NCBI GenBank assembly: GCA_964499235.1
Contig: CAZCKC010000009.1
Coordinates: forward strand, 1-45,998
DNA from: JAFGRR01 sp964499235
GTDB taxonomy: Bacteria; Planctomycetota; Phycisphaerae; UBA1845; Fen-1342
Length of the DNA: 45,998 bases
Direction: 5' to 3'
Part shown: positions 38,685-45,998 of the stretch, piece after piece
How the letters are laid out: each line of letters opens with the position of its first letter
How positions within the stretch are numbered: position 1 is the first letter of the stretch
Translations under genes and position numbers: made by a program
Notes under the pieces: model-generated
What the model saw: only the letters and a program-made list of their open reading frames with translations
Told to the model about the DNA's origin: nothing
The model's database searches: none

Positions 38685-38810
38685 TTACCGCTGCTTTCCG
38701 CAACGGTCGCTCAGGTAGATGCCCAGCAGCGCCGCCAGACAGCCCCCCTTCCAGAGCAGCAGCCACCACGGCCGCTTCAACGTCGTTCGCCGTCTGAAAA
38801 AGGGGATCAA
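38685..38810 (-). CDS. Possible 41-residue single-span membrane protein after gmhA
   Basis: In the gmhA reading frame, 27 bp after its stop, a TTG at 38810 opens a frame ending at a TAA at 38685. The peptide begins with a basic stretch (IPFFRRRTTLKRP), then one membrane helix (WWLLLWKGGCLAALLGIYL), then a basic tail (SDRCGKQR). The composition is far more protein-like than the alternative frame from an ATG at 38831, which is Ala-rich and patternless. There is no good ribosome site, so translation may depend on coupling to gmhA. This is a candidate only. Confidence 0.35.
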   Translation of the reverse strand: MIPFFRRRTTLKRPWWLLLWKGGCLAALLGIYLSDRCGKQR

Positions 38811-38837
38811 TCTGCCCGATACACGCCATCGGCCCGC

Positions 38838-39446
38838 TCACGCCAGCGCCGCTTCGACCCGCTCGCAGATGTAATGGAAGCCCACAAGGTGGCCTTCCTG
38901 GATCCGGTCGGCCGCGTCGTGCGGGACGTGGTAGGCGAGGTCGCACAGCGGCTTCAACGCGCCGCCGGTCCGCCCGGTGAAGCCGATGATCCGGATGCCG
39001 TAATCGCGGGCGACCTCGGCCGCCCGGAGCACGTTCGGCGAGTTTCCGCTCGTCGAAAGGATCCACACCAGGTCGCCGGTCTGGACCAGGCCCTCGAGCT
39101 GGCGGGCGAAGATGTTCTCGTAGCCGAGGTCGTTCGCGATCGCCGTCAGCGTCGAGCTGTCCGTGGTCAGCGCGATCGCCGGCTGGGCGAGGCGGGTGAG
39201 CTTAAACCGGCCCAGCAGCTCGCAGGCGATGTGCTGGGCGTCGGCCGCACTGCCGCCGTTGCCGAGCAAATAAACCCGGCAGCTCGCACGGAGGCACTTG
39301 GTGACCGCGTCGGCGATCGCGTCGAGGACCGGGGCGGCGTCGCGCAGCCCGGCGACCACCTGTTCGTGCTCGGTGAGGATGTCGGACCAGCTACGGCTCA
39401 TGGCGGCGCTCTTCAGGTCGCTCAGCTCGGATTCGGGCACGGGCAT
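38838..39446 (-). CDS. gmhA: Sedoheptulose 7-phosphate isomerase GmhA
   Basis: This 202-residue SIS-domain protein converts sedoheptulose 7-phosphate to D-glycero-D-manno-heptose 7-phosphate, the first step to ADP-heptose for lipopolysaccharide core. The signature blocks are LLGNGGSAADAQHIACEL and ILSTSGNSPNVLRAAE, and the zinc-site His/Glu region is near EGHLVGFHYICE at the end. The start may be 39446 or the ATG 15 codons later (MSRSWSD), the latter giving the more usual length. It follows hldE by 111 bp, so the two steps of the same pathway are encoded together. Confidence 0.93.
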   Translation of the reverse strand: MPVPESELSDLKSAAMSRSWSDILTEHEQVVAGLRDAAPVLDAIADAVTKCLRASCRVYLLGNGGSAADAQHIACELLGRFKLTRLAQPAIALTTDSSTLTAIANDLGYENIFARQLEGLVQTGDLVWILSTSGNSPNVLRAAEVARDYGIRIIGFTGRTGGALKPLCDLAYHVPHDAADRIQEGHLVGFHYICERVEAALA

Positions 39447-39557
39447 CTCGACTTGGCTTGGGGTGTCGACGACTCATCTTTCCGATATCGGTGAGACGGC
39501 GGTGCCACCGGTTCGATGAACGCCACCGGCCAGACGCTTGGTGTCACAAGTGGAACC

Positions 39558-41045
39558 TTAGCGGTGGCTGACGACGCTGCGGATTTTCTCCAGCTCAGCC
39601 GTCGTGCTGTAGCCCTCTTCCAGCTCGATCAGGGCGACGCGCCCGCCGCGCTTTTCCACGCTCTCCTGTCCGACGACACCCTTGCCAGCCCAGTCGGCGC
39701 CCTTGACCAGAATATCCGGCCCGACGCGCTCGATCAGCCGGCCCGGGTCGGGCTCATCAAAGGTGACGAGGTAGTCGACGGCCTCCAATGCCCCGAGCAT
39801 CCGCGCGCGGTCCGTGACGGTGCGGATCGGCCGGTCGTCGCCCTTGCCTTGGGCGCGGACAGACTCATCGCTGTTCAGGCCGACGACCAGGATGCTGCCG
39901 AGCGACTTCGACTGCTCGAGCAGGCTCACGTGGCCGGGGTGCAGGATGTCGAAGCAGCCGTTCGTGAAGACGATCGTTTCACCGCGCTGCCGGCGGGCGT
40001 CCAGCTCGGGCAGCAGGTCGGTCAGCGTGCGGAGCTTGCCGCGGCCGTGGGCACTGCCGTGGTGCAACTCGTCGATGACTTCCTGCCGCGTGATCGGGAC
40101 GCAGCCGAACTTGCTGACCTCGAGCCCGCCGGCGATGTTGGCGAGCGGGACGGCCTGCTCGAACGTCGCGCCGGCGGCGAGCGCGACGGCGGTCATCGCA
40201 AGCACCGCGTCGCCGGCGCCCGTGTTGTCGTAGACCGCGCGGGGGCGGGTCGGGAAGCGCTGCACGCTGCCGTCGTTCTGGATCAGCAGCGCCCCGTCGC
40301 GGCCGAGCGTGACGAGCAACGCCTGCAAGTCGACCCGCGCGATCAGGTCCCGGGCGGCAGGGACGATTTCGTCGTCGCTGAGCGGACGGCCAACACCCAG
40401 CTCGAGCTCGGCCCGGTTGGGCGTGGCGAGCGTCGCGCCGCGGTAGCGGCGCCAGTCGCCCGAGCGGGCCGGGTCGACCAGGACCGGCGTCCCGGCCGCG
40501 CGGGCGGCGGCCAGCAGCTCGCGGCAGAACGACTCGGACAGCAGGCCCTTCGCATAGTCTTCGAGGCAGACGACAGCCACCTGCGGCAGCTGCGCGCGGG
40601 CGGCGGTTAGCAGCTGCGCTTCGTCGGCGGCAGCGGGCGGCAGGACCCGCTCGCGATCGACCCGCAGGATCTGCTGGCGGTGGCGGTGCTCGGCCAGGCC
40701 GACCAGCCGGGTCTTGGTGATCGTGGGTCGGTCGGCGACGGTCAGCACGTGGTCGGTCGCGATGCCCGCGTCGGCCAGGAGCATCCGGACGGTCGCGCCG
40801 TGGTCGTCGGCCCCCAGGATGCCCAGCAGGCGGACCTCGGCGTCGAGGGCGGCGATGTTGAGCGCGACCGAGCCGGCCCCGCCGACGCGGTCCTGCTGGT
40901 CGACGACGCGCAAGACCGGGACCGGCGCCTCGGGGCTGATCCGCTCGGCGTCGCCGAAGAGATAGCGGTCGAGCATCAGGTCGCCAACCAGCAGGATCGG
41001 CCGGCCAGTGAAACGCTCGACGAGTTGCAGCAGGTCAGTCGCCAT
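39558..41045 (-). CDS. hldE: Bifunctional heptose 7-phosphate kinase/heptose 1-phosphate adenylyltransferase HldE
   Basis: From the ATG at 41045 the protein has 495 residues. The N-terminal ribokinase-like kinase (about 1-320) shows ILLVGDLMLDRYLFG, a Gly-rich GGAGSVALN and DNTGAGDAVLAM with the catalytic Asp. The C-terminal nucleotidyltransferase (about 350-490) shows FTNGCFDILHPGHVSLL with the HxGH motif. It phosphorylates heptose 7-phosphate and later adenylates heptose 1-phosphate. The intermediate phosphatase GmhB and epimerase HldD are not in the window. It lies 29 bp after sucC on the same strand. A longer frame upstream overlaps sucC and is rejected. Confidence 0.95.
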   Translation of the reverse strand: MATDLLQLVERFTGRPILLVGDLMLDRYLFGDAERISPEAPVPVLRVVDQQDRVGGAGSVALNIAALDAEVRLLGILGADDHGATVRMLLADAGIATDHVLTVADRPTITKTRLVGLAEHRHRQQILRVDRERVLPPAAADEAQLLTAARAQLPQVAVVCLEDYAKGLLSESFCRELLAAARAAGTPVLVDPARSGDWRRYRGATLATPNRAELELGVGRPLSDDEIVPAARDLIARVDLQALLVTLGRDGALLIQNDGSVQRFPTRPRAVYDNTGAGDAVLAMTAVALAAGATFEQAVPLANIAGGLEVSKFGCVPITRQEVIDELHHGSAHGRGKLRTLTDLLPELDARRQRGETIVFTNGCFDILHPGHVSLLEQSKSLGSILVVGLNSDESVRAQGKGDDRPIRTVTDRARMLGALEAVDYLVTFDEPDPGRLIERVGPDILVKGADWAGKGVVGQESVEKRGGRVALIELEEGYSTTAELEKIRSVVSHR

Positions 41046-41074
41046 CGGTTTTTCTCGGGCGCGGGCGGCCAGCT

Positions 41075-42235
41075 TCAGACGGCCGAACAGACCTGCTCGG
41101 CCGCCTTGGTCAGGTCGTCGGCCGGCTGGAGCTGCGGGATGTCGGCCGCGGCGAGCATCTGGCGGGCCTTTTCGACATTGGTGCCCTCGAGCCGCACCAC
41201 CACGGGGATCTTGAAGCCGACCTGCTTGGCGGCCTGGATCAGCGCGTCGGCGATGACGTCGCACTTGGCGATGCCGCCGAAGATGTTCACGAGCACGGCC
41301 TTCACGTTGGCGTCGGAGAGGATGATCTTGAAGGCCTCGACGGCGCCCTCGGCCGTCACGCCGCCGCCGACGTCGAGGAAGTTGGCCGGGTCGCCGCCGT
41401 GCAGCTTGATCATGTCCATTGTCGCCATGGCCAAGCCGGCGCCGTTGACGAGGCAGCCGATGTTGCCGTCGAGAGCGATGTAGTTGAGGTTGAACTCCTT
41501 GGCCTTCAGCTCGGCCGGATTCTCCTCGGTCGGGTCGAAGAGCGCGGCGACGTCCTCGTGGCGAAACAGGGCGTTGTCGTCGAAGTTGATTTTCGCGTCG
41601 ATCGCGAGGATCTCGCCGTTCGGCGTCTGCACGAGCGGGTTGATCTCGGCGAGAGAACAGTCCTTGGCGATGAACAGGCTTGCGAGCTGGAGCATGAGCT
41701 TGGTGGCGACCTTGGCCTGCTCGCCGTCGAGGCCGAGCTCACGCGCGAGGTTGCGTGCCTGGAACGGCTGCAGCCCGAGGTGGGGATCGAACCACGCCTT
41801 CTTGATCGCAGCGGGATTCTTGGCGGCGACCTCCTCGATCTCGACGCCGCCCTCGGCGCTGGCCATCATCACCGGCACGCGCCGCGCGCGGTCGATGACG
41901 ACGCCGAGGTAGTACTCCTTGGCGATGTCGACGGCGCCCGCCAGCAGGATCTTGCGCACCTGGATCCCCTCGGGGCCGGTCTGCTTGGAGACCATCGGCT
42001 CGCGGAACATCCGCTCGGCGTGCTCGGCGACGGCGGCGGCCGAGTCGACGAGCTTGACGTAGCCGGCCTTTCCGCGGCCGCCGGCGTGGACCTGGGCCTT
42101 GACGACGACCTGCCCGCCACCGACCTGCTGGTAGGCCTGCTTGGCCTGATCGGGGCGATCAATGACGGCGCTGGGCGGGACGGGGATGCCGACCTGCTGA
42201 AGCAGGCTCCGGGCCTGGTACTCGTGAACCTTCAT
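41075..42235 (-). CDS. sucC: Succinyl-CoA synthetase beta subunit (ADP/GDP-forming)
   Basis: The protein has 386 residues from the ATG at 42235 (GGAG 6 nt upstream), the usual length. The ATP-grasp part begins MKVHEYQARSLLQQVGIPVP and includes VHAGGRGKAGYVKL. The CoA-ligase part includes GNIGCLVNGAGLAMATMD and VNIFGGIAKCDVIADA. It joins with the alpha subunit SucD to interconvert succinyl-CoA and succinate with ATP formation. sucD, normally the next gene, is absent; hldE follows instead after 29 bp. The alpha subunit must be encoded elsewhere in the genome. Confidence 0.96.
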   Translation of the reverse strand: MKVHEYQARSLLQQVGIPVPPSAVIDRPDQAKQAYQQVGGGQVVVKAQVHAGGRGKAGYVKLVDSAAAVAEHAERMFREPMVSKQTGPEGIQVRKILLAGAVDIAKEYYLGVVIDRARRVPVMMASAEGGVEIEEVAAKNPAAIKKAWFDPHLGLQPFQARNLARELGLDGEQAKVATKLMLQLASLFIAKDCSLAEINPLVQTPNGEILAIDAKINFDDNALFRHEDVAALFDPTEENPAELKAKEFNLNYIALDGNIGCLVNGAGLAMATMDMIKLHGGDPANFLDVGGGVTAEGAVEAFKIILSDANVKAVLVNIFGGIAKCDVIADALIQAAKQVGFKIPVVVRLEGTNVEKARQMLAAADIPQLQPADDLTKAAEQVCSAV

Positions 42236-42308
42236 CGGGGGCTCCGCTCGCTGCGGCCGGCCCACGGCTTTACGGGGCCCGGCGCGGGAGTTTTCCTGTC
42301 TTGGCGGC

Positions 42309-42314
42309 AGTTTA
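42309..42314 (-). promoter_or_regulatory. Candidate -10 box for sucC-hldE-gmhA
   Basis: TAAACT followed by G on the minus strand, 73 bp before the sucC start and within CCGCTAAACTGCCG, almost the same context as at ppc. The matching -35 at 17 bp (GTGCAG) is weak. Confidence 0.35.
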
Positions 42315-42530
42315 GCGGCTGGGGGGCGAGGCTGCACGGGGGGGCGGGTGTAACGGGGTGACGCCGACCCGCGCCTTTGTGGCCAAAGCCGTCTAGACTA
42401 TGGTCTCATTGTGGGCGTGACGCTTGGGCGGGTGCCGGGGCGCGGCGCCGGAACTACCTTGACGTGTCGCGAAAGTGCCAGGGGTCGTGGCCGAATGGCC
42501 CGTCCGGCGAGCGTTCGGAGTCGGGTTCGC

Positions 42531-44246
42531 ATGTTGCGCGAGCTGATGGATGAAAGCCACCTCGAGGATCTGCTCGGCGGGATCGCCGGGCTGACGGGAT
42601 GGCAGTTCGCGGCCTACGACCACCAGCGGACGCTGATCGTGGCCACGCCCACATGCAACGCCTACCTGAACGGCGCCGGCAACCTGCCGCCGCGGGAGCT
42701 GCCGCGGCTGAGCCCGCTGCGGATCCCGTCGCGCGAGCCGCCGGCGGAGCTGCTGATCGGGCAGACGAAGGGCATCGTGCACGTCGCCGCGCCGGTGGTG
42801 ATCGAGCAGCAGGTGGCGGGGTACGCGGTCCTCGGCGGGTTGCGACAGGAAGCTGAGGCCTGCCCACTGGCCGAGGCCGACGACGCGTTGCGGGCGGCAT
42901 TCGAGGCCCTACCGTCTTGCGACTGGCGGGCGGACTCGCAGGCGCTGAAGAGCCTGCGGTGGGTGGCGCGGCAGCTCGGCGAGCTTGGACGGCGCGAGCG
43001 GCGGGTGGCCTCGACCACCGAGAAGCTCACGCTGATGAGCGACATTGCCAGCCTGCTCACCGGCGAGCAGGACCTGCAGCGAATCCTCGAGCACATCGTG
43101 GCGGAAACCGCGCGGGCGCTCGGCTGCCGCTACTGCAGCCTGCGGCTCTACAACCCGGAGACGAAGGAGCTGGAGCTGACGGCGGGCTACAACCTGTCCG
43201 AGCAGTACCTCGCGAAAGGCGTGGTGCGGCGGCAGGCGACGTCGATCGATGACGACGCCCTGCGTGGCGAGATGGTGTACGTCGAGGACGCCCGGTCGGA
43301 CCCGCGCTTCCAGTTCAGCGAAGCCGCCCGCCGCGAGGGCATCGTCAGCGTGCTCACGACGGGAATGCTTTACCACGATCGGCCGGTGGGCGTCATGCGC
43401 GTCTACACCGACCGGAAGCAGCACTTCCGCGCGCCGCAAAAGGAGCTTCTGCGGGCGGTGGCCGCACAGGCCGCCGTCGCGATCGTTAACGCCCGCCTGA
43501 TCGAGCAGCGGGTCCGCAGCGCGACGCTCGAGCGCGAGGTCGCGGTGGCCGGCGAGGTGCAGAAGCGGATGCTCGGGACCGCGCCGCCGCCCTCAGAGCA
43601 CGTTTCGATCGCGCAGGTGGTCAGCCCGACGCGGAGCGTTTCGGGCGACTTCTGCGACTACTTGAGCTTCTGCGACGGCTCGCTGGCGGTCGTGATCGGC
43701 GACGTCGTCGGCAAGGGCATCCCGGCCGCCCTGCTCGGCTCGATGCTGCGCGGCGCGATGCGCGCCAGCGCCGAGGCCTGCTACGAGCTCGGCGAGCTCT
43801 TCACGCTGCTCAATCGGCAGCTCTGCCGCGAGACCCACGCCCGCGAGTTCGCCACGATGGTGATGGCCGTCATCAGCCCCGACGGACGCGAGTTGACCTA
43901 CTGCAGCGCCGGCCACGAGCCGCTGCTGCTGGTCCGGGACGGCGAATTGCAGCCCCTCGAGGACGGCGGGCTGGTCATCGGCATCGATCCGGCCCAGACC
44001 TATCAGGCGACGAAGCTGCCGCTCCAGCCCGGCGACTTCCTGCTGCTCTACACCGACGGCGCCATCGACGGGATGAACTTTGCCGGCGAGACCTTCGGCC
44101 GCGAGCGACTCAACACCGCCCTCGCGACCCACGCGAGCCTGCCCCCGACCGAGGCCGTCCGCTCGATCGAGTGGGACCTGCGCCGGTTCATCGGGCTGGC
44201 CGAGCAGGCCGACGACATCACGCTGATCGGCGTGCGGATGCACTAG
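42531..44246 (+). CDS. GAF-domain PP2C-type serine phosphatase (RsbU/SpoIIE-like)
   Basis: From the ATG at 42531 the protein has 571 residues. An N-terminal sensory region of about 150 residues (LEDLLGGIAGLTGWQFAAYD) resembles a ligand-binding fold. A GAF domain spans about 175-325 (LQRILEHIVAETARALGCRY). The C-terminal PP2C phosphatase shows SVSGDFCDYLSF, VVIGDVVGKGIPAALLGSML, LLYTDGAIDG and EQADDITLIGVR, with the metal-binding aspartates. Such proteins dephosphorylate anti-sigma-factor antagonists in partner-switching pathways, but no STAS or anti-sigma gene is nearby. Starts at 42495 (ATG) or 42411 (GTG) are possible. TTGTGG-N16-TATGGT at 42377-42404 is a weak promoter candidate. Confidence 0.92.
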   Translation: MLRELMDESHLEDLLGGIAGLTGWQFAAYDHQRTLIVATPTCNAYLNGAGNLPPRELPRLSPLRIPSREPPAELLIGQTKGIVHVAAPVVIEQQVAGYAVLGGLRQEAEACPLAEADDALRAAFEALPSCDWRADSQALKSLRWVARQLGELGRRERRVASTTEKLTLMSDIASLLTGEQDLQRILEHIVAETARALGCRYCSLRLYNPETKELELTAGYNLSEQYLAKGVVRRQATSIDDDALRGEMVYVEDARSDPRFQFSEAARREGIVSVLTTGMLYHDRPVGVMRVYTDRKQHFRAPQKELLRAVAAQAAVAIVNARLIEQRVRSATLEREVAVAGEVQKRMLGTAPPPSEHVSIAQVVSPTRSVSGDFCDYLSFCDGSLAVVIGDVVGKGIPAALLGSMLRGAMRASAEACYELGELFTLLNRQLCRETHAREFATMVMAVISPDGRELTYCSAGHEPLLLVRDGELQPLEDGGLVIGIDPAQTYQATKLPLQPGDFLLLYTDGAIDGMNFAGETFGRERLNTALATHASLPPTEAVRSIEWDLRRFIGLAEQADDITLIGVRMH

Positions 44247-44285
44247 TCCACCAGCCGATCAGGGGCTGCATGGCCGAACCCGATC

Positions 44286-44301
44286 ATCGGATGCATCCGA
44301 T
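44286..44301. repeat. Perfect 16-bp palindrome ATCGGATGCATCCGAT
   Basis: The palindrome lies 40 bp after the phosphatase stop and about 185 bp before the next gene, within a stretch where CGAT/ATCG recurs. It has no loop and no T-run, so it looks more like a dimeric protein-binding site than a terminator. Its distance from the candidate promoter at 44353-44382 (about 50-65 bp upstream) would suit an activator. Confidence 0.4.
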
Positions 44302-44352
44302 CCGATCAATCGGAATACCGGCATCAGGCCGATAACTCATTGAAAACCCTTA

Positions 44353-44382
44353 TTGCCGCTCGAGAATCAAGCGGGCTAGAGT
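44353..44382 (+). promoter_or_regulatory. Candidate promoter for the small secreted protein gene
   Basis: TTGCCG (44353-44358), 18 bases, TAGAGT (44377-44382). Four of six bases match in each hexamer. The leader would be about 83 nt. Confidence 0.3.
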
Positions 44383-44471
44383 TGTGAAACGACGAGCGGG
44401 CTTCTCACGGATGGGTCGCCCGTTTCGATCGCGCTCCGCTGTCCAAGCCGCATTCAACGGGAGACACGCGA

Positions 44472-44963
44472 ATGTCACGACGTACACTGAAGGTTATGCT
44501 GTTCACGCTGACGGCGGCCGCCGCCGGTGCCCTGGGAATGACTTGTCCTCCCGGGCCGCTCGATTGTCCGAATCCGGCGGTTACGGCGATGACCGTCGAA
44601 GTCTTGGAGAAAGACGGCTTCACGGGCCGCGTCCGCATCACGGCGGTCGCGACGAACGCCGGCCTGCAGGCGTTCGACTCCGCGGAGGGCCAACAGGCGC
44701 TCCAAATCTGGCAGGGCAATGCCGTCCTCGCTACCGAGTCTTTCGTGGATCTCGAACCGGGCGAGTCGGTCACGGTGAGCGTTGAGACCGACTGGAACAC
44801 GGCCGCGGAGTTCGTCTCAGACTTCATTGGTCGCCTCAGCTACGACCCCGACATCTTCATCGACGGCAACGAGGAAAACGACGATTGCCGCACGGTTGAC
44901 AACGAGCTGACCCTGCCCGCGGTCCAGGTCAACGAGCAGTTTCTCGACGCGGACGACACTTAA
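44472..44963 (+). CDS. Small secreted protein with a CARDB-like fold
   Basis: This 163-residue protein has a signal sequence (MSRRTLKVMLFTLTAAAAGA). A Cys occurs at residue 25 (ALGMTCPPGP), but the preceding residues do not make a proper lipobox, so soluble export is also possible. The mature part has alternating beta-strand patterns (TAVATNAGLQAF, SFVDLEPGESVTVSVETDW), typical of CARDB-like Ig-fold modules. The acidic segment FIDGNEENDDC may bind calcium. GGGAG lies about 8 nt before the ATG. It is followed by the strong terminator at 45020-45060. No function could be assigned. Confidence 0.8.
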   Translation: MSRRTLKVMLFTLTAAAAGALGMTCPPGPLDCPNPAVTAMTVEVLEKDGFTGRVRITAVATNAGLQAFDSAEGQQALQIWQGNAVLATESFVDLEPGESVTVSVETDWNTAAEFVSDFIGRLSYDPDIFIDGNEENDDCRTVDNELTLPAVQVNEQFLDADDT

Positions 44964-45019
44964 GCCCGTCGCAGAAAAACTCAGGGCGGACGGTTGTCGC
45001 CCGTGTCGCTTGAAAAAAC

Positions 45020-45060
45020 GCAGCGGGCCAGCCGTGCTGATCGCGTGGCTGGCCCGCTGC
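45020..45060. terminator. Strong bidirectional intrinsic terminator
   Basis: A perfect 14-bp stem, GCAGCGGGCCAGCC (45020-45033) and GGCTGGCCCGCTGC (45047-45060), encloses a 13-nt loop. It is followed on the plus strand by TTTTCCGTTT and preceded by AAAAAAC, which is GTTTTTT on the minus strand. It therefore ends transcripts from both convergent genes: the small secreted protein (stop at 44963) and the hydrolase (stop at 45080, only 20 bp away). It is the clearest terminator in the window. Confidence 0.92.
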
Positions 45061-45079
45061 TTTTCCGTTTGTCGCGAAC

Positions 45080-45961
45080 TCAGGGCGTGTCGCGCTCAAT
45101 TCTGAACGTTTCATCGAGAAACGCTCGCGTCGCTTCGATCGCGATCCCCTGCTGCTCAAACCGCGTCAGCTCGCTCTCCGGATCGATCCCCGGCCGGTCG
45201 GCGCCGGTCGGCTGCTGGAAGTAGAGGTGCAGTCCCTGCGGGATCACCTCCCGCGTGACCGTCGCCTGCGGCATCGCCGCCTCCATCTCCCGCGGGAAGC
45301 CCTCCGGCGGCTCGACGTGATCCAACTCCGCCAGCAGGAACAACACCGGCATGTCCACCTGTGCGAACGCGGCCGCCGGGTCCACGCCCGTCCAGAACGG
45401 CGAGCTCGTCGGCGCCCACAACACCACCGCGGCGACCCGCGCGTCCTCGCCGGCCAGGACCGCCGCCAGCGTCCCGCCGATGCTGTACCCGCCGGCCGCA
45501 ATCTGTTCCGGATCCACCATGACGCCAAGGTCACCAGCGAGGGCCAGTTCGAGCGCCTGTCGGGCAAGATCGACCGTCCGGCGGTGGTAGCGCTGATCCG
45601 TAAACGTCAGCGGCCGCCCGTCCGGTACAACCACGACGTAGCCCCAGCTCGCCAGCGTCTCGTGGAGATTCTGGTGGTAGTACGCCTGCACATTCGAGCC
45701 GGTCACCCACAGCAGCAGCGGCAGCGGCGCGCTGTTGGCGTCGGTCGGCGCGAAGACCGTCAACCCGGCCGGCTGGCCGTCCGCCCCGTTCGGAACCTCG
45801 ACGCGGAACTCATTGACGGCGCGGGCCCCGAGCGCCGCTGGCGGCGCGTCAAAGAAGTTCGCCGGCCAGACGGGGAAGATCTCCGCCTCCAGCGCGGCCA
45901 GGCAGCCGCCCAACAGGGCCAGGGGCATCACGACCAACAGCAAGACGCGTCGACGCGTCAC
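45080..45961 (-). CDS. Alpha/beta hydrolase lipoprotein (dienelactone hydrolase/chlorophyllase-like)
   Basis: The 293-residue protein starts at a GTG at 45961 with a GAG site 7 nt upstream. It has a lipoprotein signal, LALLGGC, with C20 as the lipidated residue. The nucleophile elbow is GGYSIGGTLA (about 157-166, S160), the acid is probably D214 in LLAELDHVEPPE, and the His is in PQGLHLYFQQP. The pattern fits envelope-anchored esterases or carboxylesterases acting on small esters, but the substrate is unknown. A LLWVTGSNVQAYYHQN block supplies the oxyanion region. The promoter lies outside or at the very edge of the window. Confidence 0.85.
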   Translation of the reverse strand: MTRRRVLLLVVMPLALLGGCLAALEAEIFPVWPANFFDAPPAALGARAVNEFRVEVPNGADGQPAGLTVFAPTDANSAPLPLLLWVTGSNVQAYYHQNLHETLASWGYVVVVPDGRPLTFTDQRYHRRTVDLARQALELALAGDLGVMVDPEQIAAGGYSIGGTLAAVLAGEDARVAAVVLWAPTSSPFWTGVDPAAAFAQVDMPVLFLLAELDHVEPPEGFPREMEAAMPQATVTREVIPQGLHLYFQQPTGADRPGIDPESELTRFEQQGIAIEATRAFLDETFRIERDTP

Positions 45962-45998
45962 GGAATTCTCACGGGCTTGACAGGAATTTAATCGTTGG

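Noticed and set aside
44286..44301. Terminator for the phosphatase gene
   Set aside because: The palindrome has no loop and no T-run after it, so it does not qualify as an intrinsic terminator.
44472..44550. Lipoprotein signal on the small secreted protein
   Set aside because: The residues before Cys25 are L-G-M-T, which do not satisfy the usual lipobox; plain secretion is as likely.

Overview
The window is a GC-rich (roughly two-thirds GC by eye), gene-dense stretch of a flagellated, chemotactic Gram-negative-type bacterium, most probably a member of the Planctomycetota and perhaps of the Phycisphaerae. This placement is inference. It rests on secreted proteins that combine a pre-peptidase-C-like domain with dockerin-like EF-hand repeats, on a family of small membrane proteins with an N-terminal Cx2C...CPECG zinc ribbon, on a long FliD, on a K+-dependent membrane pyrophosphatase, and on ADP-heptose genes. 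A run of exactly 100 N at 35644-35743 shows that this is a scaffolded draft assembly.

Layout. At the left edge (1-257) is the start of a basic AT-hook-like/coiled-coil protein with a good promoter. Next comes a chemotaxis operon on the minus strand (504-6092): cheA, cheW, a possible small ORF, cheD, an HDOD protein and a CheY-like regulator, the last three coupled by 4-nt ATGA overlaps. From 6503 to 10561 a five-gene minus-strand operon encodes DoxX, a nitroreductase, a SAM methyltransferase, an FAD oxidoreductase and a type III polyketide synthase. The last four are nearly or fully overlapping, and the set resembles known phenolic-lipid/alkylquinone cassettes. From 10780 to 16527 lie membrane proteins of unknown function, including three zinc-ribbon proteins, a large SPFH protein on the opposite strand, and a short-chain L-threonine dehydrogenase. 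From 16790 to 20480 there is a small lipoprotein, a secreted Asp-box protein with a C-terminal membrane tail, and a Gfo/Idh/MocA oxidoreductase.

From 20685 to 24344 is a fliD-fliS pair with an unusually long, repeat-rich FliD. It is followed on the plus strand by a Tat-exported aldo/keto reductase overlapping miaE (24673-26384) and a 918-residue secreted multidomain protein (26743-29499). Then come typA/bipA and an SPFH protein fused to a GYF-like domain (minus strand), diverging from ppc (plus strand). The ppc gene runs into the assembly gap just before its expected end. Beyond the gap lie a truncated small ORF, the membrane pyrophosphatase hppA with a large extra loop, and a minus-strand cluster sucC-hldE-gmhA followed by a possible small membrane peptide. 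The right end holds a GAF/PP2C phosphatase, a small secreted protein, a perfect 14-bp-stem bidirectional terminator and a secreted alpha/beta hydrolase.

How the parts fit. CheA/CheW/CheD/CheY and FliD/FliS point to swimming motility. hldE and gmhA indicate synthesis of the LPS-core sugar precursor ADP-heptose. The type III PKS operon is the clearest secondary-metabolite locus. A recurrent heptamer TAAACTG lies 45-90 nt upstream of several starts and is proposed as a -10-type promoter element. No tRNA, rRNA, CRISPR array, insertion sequence or phage genes were seen.
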